DNA of 64,000 nt from Anisakis pegreffii (Eukaryota > Nematoda > Chromadorea > Rhabditida > Anisakidae), in assembly GCA_035041965.1 (NCBI GenBank), contig JAPYMA010000432.1, positions 62,001-126,000 on the forward strand, written 5' to 3'. Position 1 is the first letter of the stretch; each line of letters starts with the position of its first letter. Position numbers and translations under genes: made by a program. This document shows positions 25,747 to 40,243 of this stretch, piece by piece. The notes under the pieces were generated by a model that had not been told where the DNA came from, searched no databases, and worked only from the letters and a program-made list of their open reading frames with translations.

Positions 25747-27683
25747 TAAACTCAATGATTCATAATATCCGATGATATTGGCGAGATAGAAATGCGTCCT
25801 AAGAAAACATTTTCTTGATGCGCATCAGGTGATCTAACGATATGAAGCGTTTGAATTCAGTAGCGCAACCACTGAAACACTGAAACGTGCTCTTGATGAG
25901 CACTTCACGTTTAGCAACTTCAACAGCTCTCAGAACATTCACTCAAACAATCCTTAGCGGTTTCACGGCTCTGTCGTGAAGCCGCTGAATGCGTTCAACG
26001 GCAGATTCGTTTAACTCCGCCCCACCAATACGCATATACATACATTATCCACATTAATCTTAACCAGCTATGAGAAGGTTAAGTTATTATGTTTTCACAA
26101 GTGGATCGTATATGAAACGCATGCGCATGATGGATATTGCTTTTGTGTTGCTTTGTTTTTCAGCTGCTCAAAAGCCGAATGAATAACTGGATTCTTAGGA
26201 TTTTGACGGATCGTTTCATTGAAACATTGAAGTATTTTCAATTGTTAATATTCAACGGATCGAATGCATCGTTTTTTCATCAGTTCGACTGGCTGCACTA
26301 CATCTCCGCTTATTTCCTTTCAATAGATTACAGCAAACTTTTCATGGAAAGCAAAGGTGATGAATAAACTGTAGTTAGATGCTCGAATTCAAAAAAGAGC
26401 ACTGGACAGTGAGAACATTCTCAGCGGATTCTGTTAGTTCACATTCTGAAACTTCGCTTAATTAAGTGCTGAAATGTTCGAGCAAACGTCAACAAACAGA
26501 ACACCATGCACTATTTTTGCAATCTATTCATGAATTTCCGAAATTTATAATGACGAGTTTCAGAAATAATTCTCCAGCGAGTGTCCGCTTATTTTTAGCT
26601 GAAGAAGAATTAGTCGACAGAAGAGAAGATTTGTTGATGAGGATAGTTGATGACGAATATCTATTAGTGAGGATAGGATGACATTCAGAGGGGTTAACGA
26701 GAACAACATGGCTTATCTGCTTTTGTCTTGTCCAATACGGCAACAACTGCATGTGACACACTTCACATGGTATTAACCATAGTATTAACTCAACATTTTG
26801 ATGTTTGTCGTGTAATTAATATCTGACTCGATACAATGAATTTACACGTTTCTCTGCCGCTTGAATTAGAAAACTGACATCATCCGATCAGTGACAATTT
26901 TAACGATGAAAATGTATTATCGTCAATGAAATATCATTATATTTTAGTGCATGACTGCAGTTCGGACAATTAATCATCGCAGATGAAAAACAAACATTGT
27001 TCGAGATTGACTACCGTTCATTAACCATTGTCTTCCAAAATGCTTCAGAGCCCTCTGAGTTGTTTCGCAGAAAACCATTTCTATAAAATTCATATGGACA
27101 CCGCCAATCGATGCGAAAAAATATTCTCTCAGACACAAACTTCCGTTTGCGGTTTTAAACAGAATGCTGTCAAGTCATTTGGAGTGAGCTCGTTAATAGT
27201 TATCAAGCAAGAGCCTACAAATTGAGGATATGTGCAGCAGTCCGTAAGTGCCGACCGCTCAAGAGAAAACTTAATCTGAAAAATTAATCAAATTTCATTG
27301 AAAGTCTACGCTTGATTCGCTTGATTCATATCGTGTACAAAACGAGGAATGTATTCATCATTAAGTAACAGATAATGAGATTGTTGGGCATTCAACCCTT
27401 CCTTCTAACTCCGCACTTCGTACAAATCGAGAGAGAGATCGATGAATTTTTGCGGTTCACTTAGCTGCACCCATGTATATGTTCATACCTTGTTTGGTGC
27501 AAAGTAATCTTCGTCATCTGACCTCGCCTGCAACCGCCATAAGAAGAAATTGATTTGAATCCTCCTATAGCTGAACTAAATCTACGAACAAAATGAACGG
27601 TGCCACTAGCAACAACATTAGAAATTCAAATAAAGTTTATTTCATTGTTCAAAGAAAGCGAACAATTTTGTATCACAAAAATT
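25747..27683. other. Intergenic DNA upstream of the intronless GPCR
   Basis: No gene supported. Open frames at 26137-26367 and 26466-26681 (plus) show no domain. A GC-richer patch near 25960-26030 lies about 250 bases upstream of the GPCR start and might be promoter-proximal; this is inference. Confidence 0.4.
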
Positions 27684-30600
27684 TCATGACGTTGTCCTAG
27701 AAGAGACAAAAATTGGTTTCACGTCGTTCGTTGTCATGAACCTGCCGAAAGCTGACCGAACCGTTTTTAATAACTGATGACGAAAATCGTCGCGATATCT
27801 GATGTAAATGGGAAGATTCAAAATCGATCGAACCGAATATAATGAGTAGAGCATGCCTGAAGTGCAAACAGACGATAATGACTAGGTGCGATGCAAAGAG
27901 CACTTTAATGTCGACAAAGTAGCTCATGAGGCTTCGCCAACCGAGATGGTCGAGCGAAAATCGCAATGCACTCAACCGATCTTATGAATCGGGTGAAAGA
28001 AATTCACTGCGGTGAGCGACAATGAGAAAAACCATGAAGAAAAAGTATTAACCGCGGACTGTAGTCGGAGTACGTAGGATCCTCCATTCGTTGAAAACGA
28101 CCGCGAAATGAGGTATTGCCACCAGGAGAACCGATACGACAACTATCATAAAACGTAACTCTTGACGACGAATTTCGATCTGCGACATCTGAATCAGATA
28201 TTGAACGCTTTGCGGTTTTCAATCCCGTTTAGTGAGTGCATCGAATGAGGAGATTTTCGTTTGACAAATCAAACTACCTGCATAGGCAAAGGACAACAAT
28301 TAATGAATATTAAAGTTACTTGCATGAGATGAAAGTCTATCAACTGCAAACGAATACTTGATTAATTCAGGCAGAAAAGAGAATAAGATGCGAACGAAGA
28401 AGAAATACGAAACTAAAATGAAAATTATGCACATTCTTGCGAACATTTTCTGCATGATTCATGAGAATTTTATTCAATTTCACAGATTCACACGAATATA
28501 TTCAGCATTTTCTAGCGGATGAGCGTTGGAATTTTTTAAAAATGTTAATATAAGCGATTAAGTTGACGTAGGCAACAAACTTGACTTTGATGTGACATAA
28601 TGATGACAGTGGTAACGATTGCAAAACTGAAGAAATAAATTGCCGAAACAAGTGCATAATGAATGGTACCGTAGACGATACCAGTTGAAGCATAAACAGA
28701 GCAGAGTGCATCCGGATCAATTCGCTTGGTGCGGCTTGCAGACATGAACGCTAGCCAGACACCTATCTGAAAGACGCTTTAGCCAAGTCAACGAGCTGTT
28801 CTTTTGAGCGTGACGACGATTCCAGAAAAAAAAAAACTTCACGAGGGGACATAAAAAAATGCAATGGAGCTGAACAAATGGAGTAAATGTTTCCTAACAA
28901 GATAAAAAATTGCGTTCATGTGCTGGTTTAAACAATTTGCGAATCAGAACCTTGAGATGACGACTACGAAATCAAAACTGTCGGTGTTTTAGACCCTCAA
29001 AGTGTTCCACGAAGTAATGCTAGCGTTCTCCACTCTGTCGTGAATCGTCTATCACGGACGACATTTGAAAGATGATTTCGTTGCACAGCACGCGCAAATG
29101 AAGCAAGCTTTTTGAGCACGACGTAAAAACTGCACTGCTTCTTTCAAAAAAGAAAAAAAAAAGCAGCCGAATCGAACATTTTGCACTACGTTAGAAGCGT
29201 AGAAGCTTCGTGAAAGTGACCAATAGGGAAAGGCATAATTCAACCCAATCGAAGACTTGTACTAACCAAACATAGGAAACATGCTAGCAGCCCTAGAAAA
29301 ATTTTATGTGCAGGACCCCACTTGATTCTGTACATCGAAAACCATTTGAGTGCCAGCAGACTCTCAATGGCCAACATCAAATTGAGCAGTGCAGGAAGTT
29401 GTCCTGAAATTGCACCGTATTGAAAACTGGATTATTATTCACAAAATTTTTAGAACGCAACAACCTTTTTCAGAGTTCCTATACTGAAACATTATTAAAA
29501 TTCTGATGCATGATAATGAGAACTTTCAAATATTGCAAATAATTAAAACTAATCTACACAGCGTTTGGATAAATCTCATCTTCCGTACGATTTATTCTTT
29601 AATTGAGATAAGATTTGATGTGTACATCCGGACGATTAGAAGAAATGGGAGCTTGATTTTTTTTTTGTTAGCAGCGATTAAGATTTCATTGCAATCGGCA
29701 TGCAAAAAAACACTGAAATGATGTGCATTAAAATCACTGGATTGAAGAGAAGATTATTGCTAAAGGTTCTTAAGACCTGCTTATTAAGAATGTTTACATT
29801 CCTTATATTTAGAAAGTAACGTTATGGGTTAAGAATTGATTCAGCTAGATTATTCAAGGATGAGAAGGTCGTCAATGTGAATGATTAGCGATCAATTCTT
29901 GAACATTTTCCTCGCCTGCACAATCATCATATGCAATATTGAAACAGTAAGAATACTTGCAAATTGCTCTATAGTTTCACAATGCATTTTCTATGCTCAT
30001 TCCACTTGTCATTTCGGGTCTAAGCTAATAACAGATCCCTTGCATGCAAATGTGAAGTTCTTGGTCCTATTTGCAATGCTTCAAGTCCATTTTCTCTCAG
30101 TCTTAAGATCAGCTGAGTTCTGGCATTTCGGAAATTTCAATTCTTTTCGAATGAAATGCATCTCATAAATTAAATAATTAATTTTGAAAAAAAACTAAAT
30201 GTTCCGAGTTTATCTAAAAGCGAGAAAAAATCCGCAATGGATTTTCATCGAACCATCGAGCGCTTACATACTTAATAATTTCGATCAGAAATCATGGAAA
30301 TGTACTTGACACTGAAGCTTAAGATCCTTTTGAATGGAACAATTTCGCTCGGTTCAACAATGAATTCTCACTATGAGTGATCTCAGTGAGAATTTATACA
30401 CATTTAGATCGAACGAAATTGATTCCAAATAACCGTGTAAAGAGACTTGCAGTCTTTAGAACATGCAGTTCAATTAACAGATGGAATATTGAAGCCGAAC
30501 AAATCTCAAAATAGCAACAAAATTCAACGGGTGATTTATTCTTATTTGTGAAGCTTTTGAAAGCTTCTTTCGTCAACAAAGCGGCGAGGAATGCCATATG

Positions 30601-31822
30601 GTGGAGTAGTGGAAGACATGTTTGCGGTTCTCATTCTATAAGATATGAGAAGGCCTTAGGCAGTAAGATGCCAGTTTCTCGGGGAGAATAATGACTATCA
30701 CCAGCTTTCGTTAATGAAGTTTAGATCAACTCAGGGTTCGGTCTTCTGGAGCATCGATGAATATAGCTCACAGACTTTTGAAATGAATATGGCTTGCTGC
30801 TGTGTGACACGGCTCCGATCTCATAATGAGGCGAGCATTTCTAAGCACTGTCAAGAATTCCTCTTGGTAGCCGAATCCATGGTATCACGGGTATACCTTT
30901 AGTCCATTCACAACGCTAAGTTTATGTGAGATTTCAAGGTAAGGCATGATTAATGACGTATTCAGGTTTCATAGGATAATTTACGACGATTAGGTTTCTC
31001 TTCTAGTCGAAAAAAGGTACCATGAACATTCTTTTCGCTGCGGCTACCATGAATTCTACAAAATAACGGTAGTAATTTATAATAAAGGCATGATTGTGCC
31101 GCGTTGATACTGTGAACCGTGCTCTTGTGAACGTAGAAAGATATTTGGCTTTGGGTCGATGTTTCTTCTATGTTGTTCAGTTCACCCGAATGAATGCCGC
31201 AGATAATGTCTTATTCAAGCTATCCCGCTGAATATATTTTACGCATTGCATTATCATCAAGGAGTTTTCGCGTATTGGTGGGGAAAAACAATAGACTAAC
31301 CAGCAATGATCAAAATGATTGGCCATGCCCTTCTAAAAACACACGTCTCTGATGAAGTGCTAATGTGATATTCGTTATTTGCGAGTAGTAGGTGACGACC
31401 AATGCCAGCCACGATAAATGATAAACCGTTCAACTACAAGAACCATCTCAATGTAAAGTTATCACTTCTCTTTTTCGTTTTTCGATGTTGTGCATTTATT
31501 CCGAAACAAATGATGAAGACGTTTTCGGATTGGTTACATTCAAGATTGCAAATATAGTCGAAGTTGGTCAGTGGAAATGAGCACTAACCAATTCAGCAAA
31601 TGCAAGAAAAGTTAGCAGAAGCAATTGAAGTCGTAGTAAGCGATTTATATTAATGATAACGATTATGATTAGATTCGCCGTTACAGCCATCATACCAAGT
31701 GCGATGTAAAAGACGGTTCTGACACCGAAATGTTCGTCAATCATTTGCAGTACTTGCTCGCTCGTTTCATTATCGCTTGAATGCAGCAACGATGATGTTG
31801 AAGTGAAAGGAGACATTTTCAT
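27684..31822 (-). CDS. Rhodopsin-like GPCR, Srsx-like, six or more exons
   Basis: Exons 31589-31822 (start ATG 31822, TM1 and the beginning of TM2), 29267-29403 (TM3-TM4), 28581-28766 (TM5), 28053-28188 (TM6) and 27684-27856 (TM7 and tail); the last four join in phase. A TM2-TM3 exon is missing from this list; the best candidate lies near 30500-30615 (HMAFLAALLTKEAFKSF, then paired Cys in EFCCYFE), but its phase is not solved. TM3 ends AIESLLALKW, a variant of the DRY region. TM6 reads RFMIVVVSVLLVAIPHFAVV and TM7 ends ILNLPIYIRYRDDFRHQL. The N-terminus has a glycosylation site (NET). The pattern fits nematode Srsx-type or related orphan chemosensory GPCRs. The first intron region is about 2.2 kb. 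Confidence 0.72.
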
Positions 31823-34747
31823 TCGAGAATTTCCACTCGCCAATGATAGCTTTAAGAACGTAAACGTCCGATTCTTACTATTACGAGAATGAGTTCATTA
31901 GTCAGCTATGTCAAGAACAACCCCTAAAATAAAACTTCAAGTTACCATTCATTAATCAGGTATCCGCCTCATAAAAGAATGTGCTTTTCCCGAAAATATT
32001 TAGAGGGACGCTCAGAAATGATGAAGAATTATTTAAAACTTTATTTTTTTCTTAAAATATCACTCCATTCTCCCACCCATACGCTTCCTTAGCAACTTTT
32101 CTTAAAATATAATAGTTTGTACTTCAAAATCTCCATCAATTATTGCGCATGCTGCAAGGCACAAACGTTGTTTTGACGTTCACACAATATTCAAAGTGGA
32201 TCCAATCACTCAAAACGAAGTGTTGACATAATGAAAGTGAGTTCAATGTGACTTTGAAGCTGATGAGCGATGATAAGAGAGTGAATCAAGAAGGACTGAA
32301 AAACTTTAAAAACTCGATGAAAGCAATAGGTGTTCCATTGAGGTGGTAGATGGATGTGCGATTGCCGAATGAGAAGAGGACGGATATATTGAGTGAATGA
32401 CTGGTTAGGATGTGGTTGGCATTGTGATTCGTTGCAATTTGATGTGATGTGTAATTATGTTTGAAAACAGAAAATTATTGCTGCATGAAGCGAAATTCGA
32501 TATCATTTCTTGCTTATTCGTTTGAGGACTGAGAAATATTTCATCTTAAAAATCACACCTTCTCAATCCAATCATCAATGAGAAAGAGAATCCATGAAGA
32601 AAACAGCACCAATTACGTGCTGCAGTGGAGTGTTGAAAATTCATTTCAGTCGTTGATAACAACGGAGTTCTAGCTTTAACAATTGAGATGATAAGAATCC
32701 AACTGACCAGTGTTGTTCTTTTATGCACTCAAATTTATCGAAGCATATAACAAAAATAGAATTCTGAAATTAGTGGTTAAGTTAAACAATAAAATGATCT
32801 GTTGCGTGGGGTGCTTGAATTGCAATAGAATTTTTTTTGTGCGTTAGAATGAAAGAAATCCGGTGGAGTGGCGAGGGGGGGGGGCAATAAAAGCAACAGA
32901 AAGTGTATATTTGACAATGCAATTGTTTGCGTTCATTGGATTGGACAAAATTACGTTAGACGTTCCATAATCAGATCTGAAGTTGGCCTGAATGTTCATT
33001 CACTTCATGGTTCACATTTGTTTGCCTGATGTTTTTTTCATGCCGTGAATTGATGAAATCCATTTTGATTAGATGACTTGTTCATCAATTGTTCATTTTG
33101 TGATGCATTATACTGAGAGGATATTCACAAATTTAAATGTTACTCAGATTTACGTCGCCATAAAATATCGCAAATATTGTGCAACAAACAGAGCCATTGA
33201 TTCTTTCGTTGTGTGGGATCACACCCAAGAGCACATGGAAAGCTTTTCTTCGTTTTCTTTTATTTGGATTGTTCACAATGTTTCAAAAGAGTCTTTCTCG
33301 GACATAAACTAGTTGAACCTAGTTTCTTTTTTAATTCTTTTCCGCAACCTAATTGAATACCGACAAATTGGATTACTCGATAGTCTTACCGTTGCAAATG
33401 TCTGCATGAAACAAACGGCTAATTGCACGCGAACTTCACTCGGCTCGTGCTTAAATGTTGTCGTTTTCGGCCGCAAAATATTGTGTTTAAATGTAAAGTA
33501 TGGTGTTGCATTGGTACAATCCCAAAAGCAAATTGATCACATTTCGAGGTATTTGACGCATGCAAAGATATTATTACTATCACTTAGCATGGTTACTGAT
33601 AACAGTGGTGAGCAATAGCGTGCTAATGCCGTCATATTATTGTCACTCGTGTTATGCACCACTGCGATATTAACCGAGCTACTTTTGACAACTGCAACAA
33701 GAATTTTTTAGCGTAGCGGCACAAAATAACGACAACTTTTAGCATTATCTTTCGCTGGCATTTCACCCAAAAAAATTTTATTAAAATTCCGCTAACTCGC
33801 TACTTTGCACCTGCAAGGCAATGATTATTTTTGCGCATCGTTGGAATACATCTTTGCGTTCAAGTGCGGATGAGTGTTTAGCGGCATTTTTACCGGTTTT
33901 CGATACGCTTTCCTCAATTGTGCTTATTCTAGCGAAGCGGATTATTTTAAACGAAAATAATATTTCTGTAACGAATCAGTGATCAGCGAGTCTATTTTTC
34001 CATAGCTTGCTTATCTCTGCGTATTACATATAGGATCAGTGTTTGTGCACGTATGTATCAGAATAAGAAAACATTAATACTTCCCTTCTTCGCCAATTCC
34101 ATTTAATGGTGTTTCAACAAGCTTTTACTGCATTTGCAAACAAGCGCTACTAGAAGATAGCGATAATTTGGAGGGGTTATTAAATTTTATGATCTTACGA
34201 AACGATGTTTTGACAATTGCAAGAGACCTCTTTAATATCGTCAATGGCAAATCAAATGTTTTGTTTACGCTGCTATTGCTGTCTGACACAATCGATGCAA
34301 ATTCCGAGTAAATCTACGCTGAATAAACTTAATGAGTTCGCTTTGAATAGAAAACATTTAACACGCCTTGGTCAATTCCTAACAAATTAAACCGATTAGT
34401 GAGCTTAAGCATGATAGTCTTGCTTCACTGATGGTCATGAATACCCATGTAATATTTACCTGTACGTCCCTCAGGAATGTATCGGTCCTCATGCATACCA
34501 GCTGGTGATATCATCATTATTACGAACGGTCACGCCTTTCGACTAACTGCTCAAGCACTCGTGTGTGTGTGTGTGTGCTGATTGTGGGTGTGTCAGAAGT
34601 TTTACCTATTGAAATGTTTGTCTTTTGGTAACTCCTCAGCTGAGGAGCATATTGAAAAGATTAAGCATTCTAGAAGCTGGATAAAGAGGTGTCCATCTAT
34701 CCAGTTCCTTCGCATATCAACGCACCCATATTAATCCGTCCCTTCAA
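31823..34747. other. Intergenic DNA between divergent GPCR genes
   Basis: No gene supported. It holds a G-run at 32873-32882, AT-rich stretches and a TG dinucleotide run at 34561-34578. A minus frame at 32546-32728 has a hydrophobic patch but no splice support. The interval should contain the promoters of both the minus GPCR ending at 31822 and the plus GPCR-like locus at 34748. Confidence 0.5.
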
Positions 34748-35963
34748 ATGACTTCCATTCTAAACGGTCCAATCACGGCAACTGTTGTTTTCACTGGTGT
34801 GCTGTTGAATTCCTTAACCATTTACGTGCTCCTTAAAATGCCACATCGTAGACGTGAACTACGGCAACGAGAAATAGATAACGCTCCATCAGCCTCTCCT
34901 GCAACCACCAAACCTACTGTAAGATCTCCAGAGCGACTGAAATCTTCATTAACTCTGCTCAGACGCAGTAAATCGACAACGTCGTCAAGTAATTCATATC
35001 CAGTAATTTACACGTATTTCATTTGGTTGACAAGCACAGATTCGGCACTATTGGTGAGCGCCTTGTTCATGTATTCGTTACCATCGTTGATTGATGAATC
35101 GTTCACCAATTACTATGTGCGCTTCTTTCCGTTCTGTTATGTGCTAAGTAATGCCACATTGACTGCATCTGTATGGTTGATGTTTGTGATGATGTACGAT
35201 CGCTATCGTGCTCTATGCAGACCGTTACATCAGCGCTTATCACAAAGACACTTGCAAAAGCCAACCAGAAGGATTCATTGGATTTGCATGTGCATTCTGT
35301 TGATGGGCTTGATTTATTCACTTCCGACGGCTATTCGAACTAGATGTTATCACGGAAGTAGTAAACGATGAAGTGCATAGAAATGCGTCCTCTCATTATC
35401 TGAGTGCCCACACCGAGCAACTTCGTGTTGTACAAACGGCGTTGGTTAAGAGCTATTTGTACATGGTTGGCTATCGTATTGTGGGCGCTATTTTATTCTA
35501 CTCACTTCTGCCTTATGTAATTTTGTCAGCCATCTCAGCACGGGTCTCCTATGCGGTTCATCAGGCAGCGCTAAGGCGGAAAGCCATTTGTAAATCATCG
35601 ATCGATGTGTCGTTGGAACGACGATCGTGTGAGTCCGAACGTATTCTGCTGGCCACAATGGCGAAATTCCTGATATCAAGATTGCTACCGACAGCGTTGG
35701 ATATTACTGAGCATATTATTGGACACGAAAGTTTTCTGATTTCACCAACGATCACAATTGCTGTGGATGTTTGTGATTTGATCGTTGTTCTAGCAAGTGC
35801 AGTGAATTTTTTCATCTATTGTGCACTCTCGAGAACGTTTCGACGCTCGTTAGGTTTGTTGCACTGCTATGTTCATTCTCATATTACTGACTTAAGTTTC
35901 GCGTATTCTACGAACAATGTGTTTATTAATGAAGTACTGAATACATCCTTCTCAGGTAACTAA
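34748..35963 (+). pseudogene. FMRFamide-receptor-like GPCR with a one-base frameshift
   Basis: A paralogue of the intronless GPCR at 24763-25746. The first frame runs 34748-35368 and covers TM1-TM4, including DSALLVSALFMYSLPSLID and YDRYRALCRPLH. The second frame carries TM5-TM7 (YMVGYRIVGAILFYSLLPYV, ESERILLATMAKFLISRLLP, SAVNFFIYCALSRTFRR). Against the paralogue, the two frames meet at YSLP then RLFEL, so one surplus base near 35327 explains the break; the rest is intact. The copy also has a long Ser/Thr-rich first intracellular loop and a longer C-terminal tail than its relative. It is either a young pseudogene or a sequence error in a working gene. No splice signals are present that would remove one base. 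Confidence 0.8.
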
Positions 35964-38900
35964 GTCCTTAACCAAATCTGTTGATATCCATTGATTCATT
36001 GATAGTTTGCACGTGTTCCAGTGAACAGCAATAGTAAACCGTCGGTACAATTAATTCACATGTAAAGCTGATTGTTATGTGTTATGCTAAATTCTGCTTC
36101 AAATTGGACCATCATAAAATGCCGATCAGTCAAAATCGTCAAAATTTTCAACTAATAGATGCGTTTTGGAATTTTATGACCTTTACGGTTTATCCCTTGA
36201 CATCGATACAGCGCTTCAACCGAACCGATTCTAACGGCTTCGATTATTTTCGAACAAAAGTTATAAGTTATATCGGGCACTACTTATCAGATTTGATTCA
36301 GTGTTCTCACGTTCACACTGAACACCGAATAGTTTATGAGTCTTATGAGATGAATTTCGAATCACATCATAGCTCATTCCATATCAATAATTTATCCAAG
36401 TATTAAGTCTCCGTTCAGTACTATATGCCGTTTAATGAAATTCTCCAAAAAAACGTTTGCAATTGGCGTTCATTTGCTAAGTTTCGTCAAAAATGTTTTC
36501 TGCATAATTCAGCATGAGAATTGCTATGGGCATTCCAAAAAATGGAGCAGCATTTCATTTGTTTCCCTTCTTGACTGCTTCAAACAAAATGTCAATCACA
36601 TTTCTGTCATCGTTCACATCATCATGCTCATCACCAACTTGGCTCCACTAATGTCCACTCCCTTTAGATCAATCAAAAATTCTTGAATGATTATTGCATG
36701 TGATGTGTATGTGTGGATGTGCTTACATTTGGGCGTATGTGCGGCATCCATTGTAAATTGTCATCAGATATTTGAAATTTTTATGGACTTTTTTTTCAAA
36801 TTTGATATTCATCGAATGCCTCAGAGCATCTTCTCATCCTGTTTTTTGAGCTGGCTTCCTCATATAATCTTGTGCACAACCATTGCACTTTTGTTTCGCT
36901 AAAATATTTTTACTTGTAAAATTTTTGGGATTCTTAAAATTTCATAAATGGATTATCTGCGATCAGTTTCTGGAATCTGAACTCACTTGGAAATCTTCAG
37001 TGGTTTCGGAAATTCATTGTGATGACTTCAAGATCTCATTAAATAACAGTTCACGAAATTGACCAGGTCGAAACAGATTACTATGAGGCGTTCAGGTGGC
37101 TTTAAACTGGAACTGAGGGTGTTATTCACGGTTGATGTTAACATGTAGAATAATAGAGGAAATGCATTATGAAATTGATAAGCAGCATAGGGTAAGTAGG
37201 AAGTATATGCTGCAGCAATATATGCCTGGCAATAAATAGAAGGTAACATGTGCACTGTTGAGATGAATGCGTTCCTATCGGTTCGTTGATAATTTATTGC
37301 TTTGACGTGGATATGCGCCTTTTCCGAAGGCTATTTTTCATTTGAAGACAGCTTAAATAGCTTTAGTAACTAGCATTTCTTCGACGGATCACATTCGTCA
37401 ATATTTTATGTGACATTCCATGAAATGAAGCATTCATTTGGGGATAGAATCCCATTTGGGGATTGCTAAGAAGAATAATGATTCAGTTCTTTTGGAATAT
37501 GTGATTTCGTGTGAAATCATCCCAATTCATGAATATTTTTGTAAAGATGACTCCATGATAATTAACACCCCACATAGGTTGGAATTTCATTCTACATCGC
37601 GTGCCACAAACGATGAACTGAATCGAAACGATAGATGAGATAAGCCTAAAGAAAATCAGCTCATTGTCAATAAGGGATAAATGAATTTTAATTATTTTTT
37701 TCCACAAGTGTAATCAATTACATTCATATATGCATAAGCACACGCATAAACGCGTCATGCTAACGAACGCTGCTAAATTGCATAAGAAATTCGTTCATTA
37801 ACATTTAATTTAATTACTCCGAACAACATCGCAATAATTAAACAGAAATTCTTTCAATAAATTTTTTCTCCAGCATCATTTGCGCCATTTTTTCTGTATG
37901 AGGTGAATTCATAAGTTCATCATTAATTCAAACCACATATTCCAGTACGTACTCCGATCAGCTTCGGTCGCAGTTCACTGAGTTCTTTTCTTAATTCACA
38001 TGTCTTTTTTTCATTTATTCAAAAATATAGTTTCACTGAGTTTTTGTTTCGTTTTTTTTTCAAAAAACTGCGGTTTCCGTCTCCTTTCCCTTTCATTCAT
38101 CATATGTCTCCATTGTACATCGTCGATGGCCTAATTTCAAACGAATTCAATCCTTGCTATCTGCTGCCGGTCGTACGGGCATGTGCATACAAGCGTGCGA
38201 AATAAGAGCCAGACATTGAAATTTTTAGATTTCTTTGCTTTTGAAAAACCGTCACTCGATAATAATTTGATTGGAACACGTAAAGGTGTTCGTATGCCAA
38301 GCCATGCATGCATGATACTGTCGGTCCAGGAGTGACATTTTCCATCTCAAAAACAACTACATGTTTCTTTCATGAATTCAAGCACTCATCACATAACTGT
38401 CATTAGTTGCGCTAACGATTCTAAGTTTCATACCATTCACAAAAAAAGACGTTAGGCTTAGGCTTAGCACGGGTGTATTCGTGGGTGCATTCAACCTATG
38501 CTAGAAAATGCAGTTATTAGAAGTTGAAGCCTTAATGAGTTCGATTATAATGATGGTTGAATGAATCTTTTTATTGCTCCTTTATTATTGCTATTGCTAG
38601 ATTATAATGATGCTTGAATGAATCCATTCATTGCCCAAGCAATCAAATGATTATCCTATTATATCGAACTTCAAAAGACCCACTCGAGCAAGAGCAAGGT
38701 CTTTTTTTTTTCGCTGCCAATAACAAACACATTTCCAGGTCTACGGTGCTTTCGTATCAGATCAGACGATTCACCTTACAAAAGTTGATTTTATGGATGC
38801 CGAAATGTCATTCCAATTTCTGGCGGATGTTCGATGAAGAATGCCCAAGAAGATGATAGTCGCAGGATTTAGTCGTTGAAGCCGAATATCGAAGAAATAT

Positions 38901-40243
38901 TGCTGTCGACTAAGACATGACGCATATCAAATGATCCCGTCAAGCACCAAATCTCTCAGGATTTGACGCTAACAAATTACTCAAGCGAATGGTAGTGATT
39001 CGAAAATGTTTTGTTTTGTTTTGGTGAGATTTGTGGAAATTATTTGTACATAAATATTGATGAATATATGAGGTATCATGATGTAACCATAAATATATTT
39101 CTGCCCAAATGCTCATTGTAGTCATTTCCAACGAAATCATCATTTTGACTGGTTGACATTTTTGAGTGGGCGATGCACTCCGAATGTCCTCTCAAACATT
39201 AATAAAGTGGCATTAAACGTTAGTCAATTAAAGTGAACAAATTGTAGTGAGTGAAACGATCTTTTTTTTTCGACGAGTGAATCATCACAGTTGATCAACA
39301 TAATCGGAACACAACAGTTTATTTGTTCGTATATATATATATATCTTATCAAAGATTAAACAAAAAAGAAATCTAATGAAACGACTCAGAAGAACTGAGC
39401 AATTCAATTGAAATATATAGCAATTCCATCCAATTGAAATATGATAAAAACTAATTAAAAAATTTCCAGTGAATGTTTAGTCACAAGCATACGATATTGA
39501 ATTCAACGAATCACGCATGTACGTATACTCAAAGTTGCAATATTGATTTACATTTTGTTGACATCATTCTATAAGAGGATTTTGACTGGCACTTAGTGAT
39601 ATGCGATTATGTTTTAAGTTGAAAGCACTTTCTATAATTCGAATCAAAGATTGATAGGTCTCTTGAACTCCCCTAAACGAGCTGAACTACGAGCTGGTGC
39701 TCATATCCAAAGAGGAATCAGTTGTATGAGAAACGTCATCGTAAGCGAAAGAATTACTATCAAATTTTGAAGGCATCCGGCTTGTGCTCGTTGAACAACC
39801 TTGCAAGTGTTCGCCTGAAATCGTTAAGAATTGATTGAGAGCAAACATAAGGAGATTGATAGATTGAATGATTATGAACGACAGATTAAGAAGAAAGTGA
39901 GGAATTATAGTTGGGTCACTTCATCATCTCGGCGTGAATTAACGATGAGTGAATCGATCATAAAAATTTGTTCGGTAATGGCAATAACGCATTTCGGGAC
40001 AATGATTTCGAATTTAGCCGCAGTAATAATCCATTTTCATTTCACATTCTTATAGGGGATGTATTCAACCCTGTATGCACCGCACCATCTTATGGCACTA
40101 CAGTGAAGTACTAAAACAACCAAGCTCTAGTTTCAGTCGCATTTTTCCTCTAAGTGTTGCATAATCGATGTAAAACCATTTCAGAAAGCACTGGAGTTTA
40201 TGTAAAATAAACCAATCAGCACCTTGCATCAGTTCCTGTGAAT
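35964..40243. other. Intergenic DNA
   Basis: About 4.3 kb without a supported gene. It holds alternating TA at 39332-39344, T-runs near 38050 and 38700, and weak open frames (for example a Lys/Arg-rich plus-strand patch near 39710-39830) that lack splice context or domains. Confidence 0.5.

Noticed and set aside
31109..31225. Plus-strand patch reading LVNVERYLALGR, like a GPCR TM3 end
   Set aside because: Isolated, with no neighbouring TM segments or splice sites in phase; probably chance within the intron of the minus-strand GPCR.
32546..32728. Minus-strand frame with a hydrophobic patch resembling part of a class C GPCR
   Set aside because: Too short and without supporting exons or motifs.
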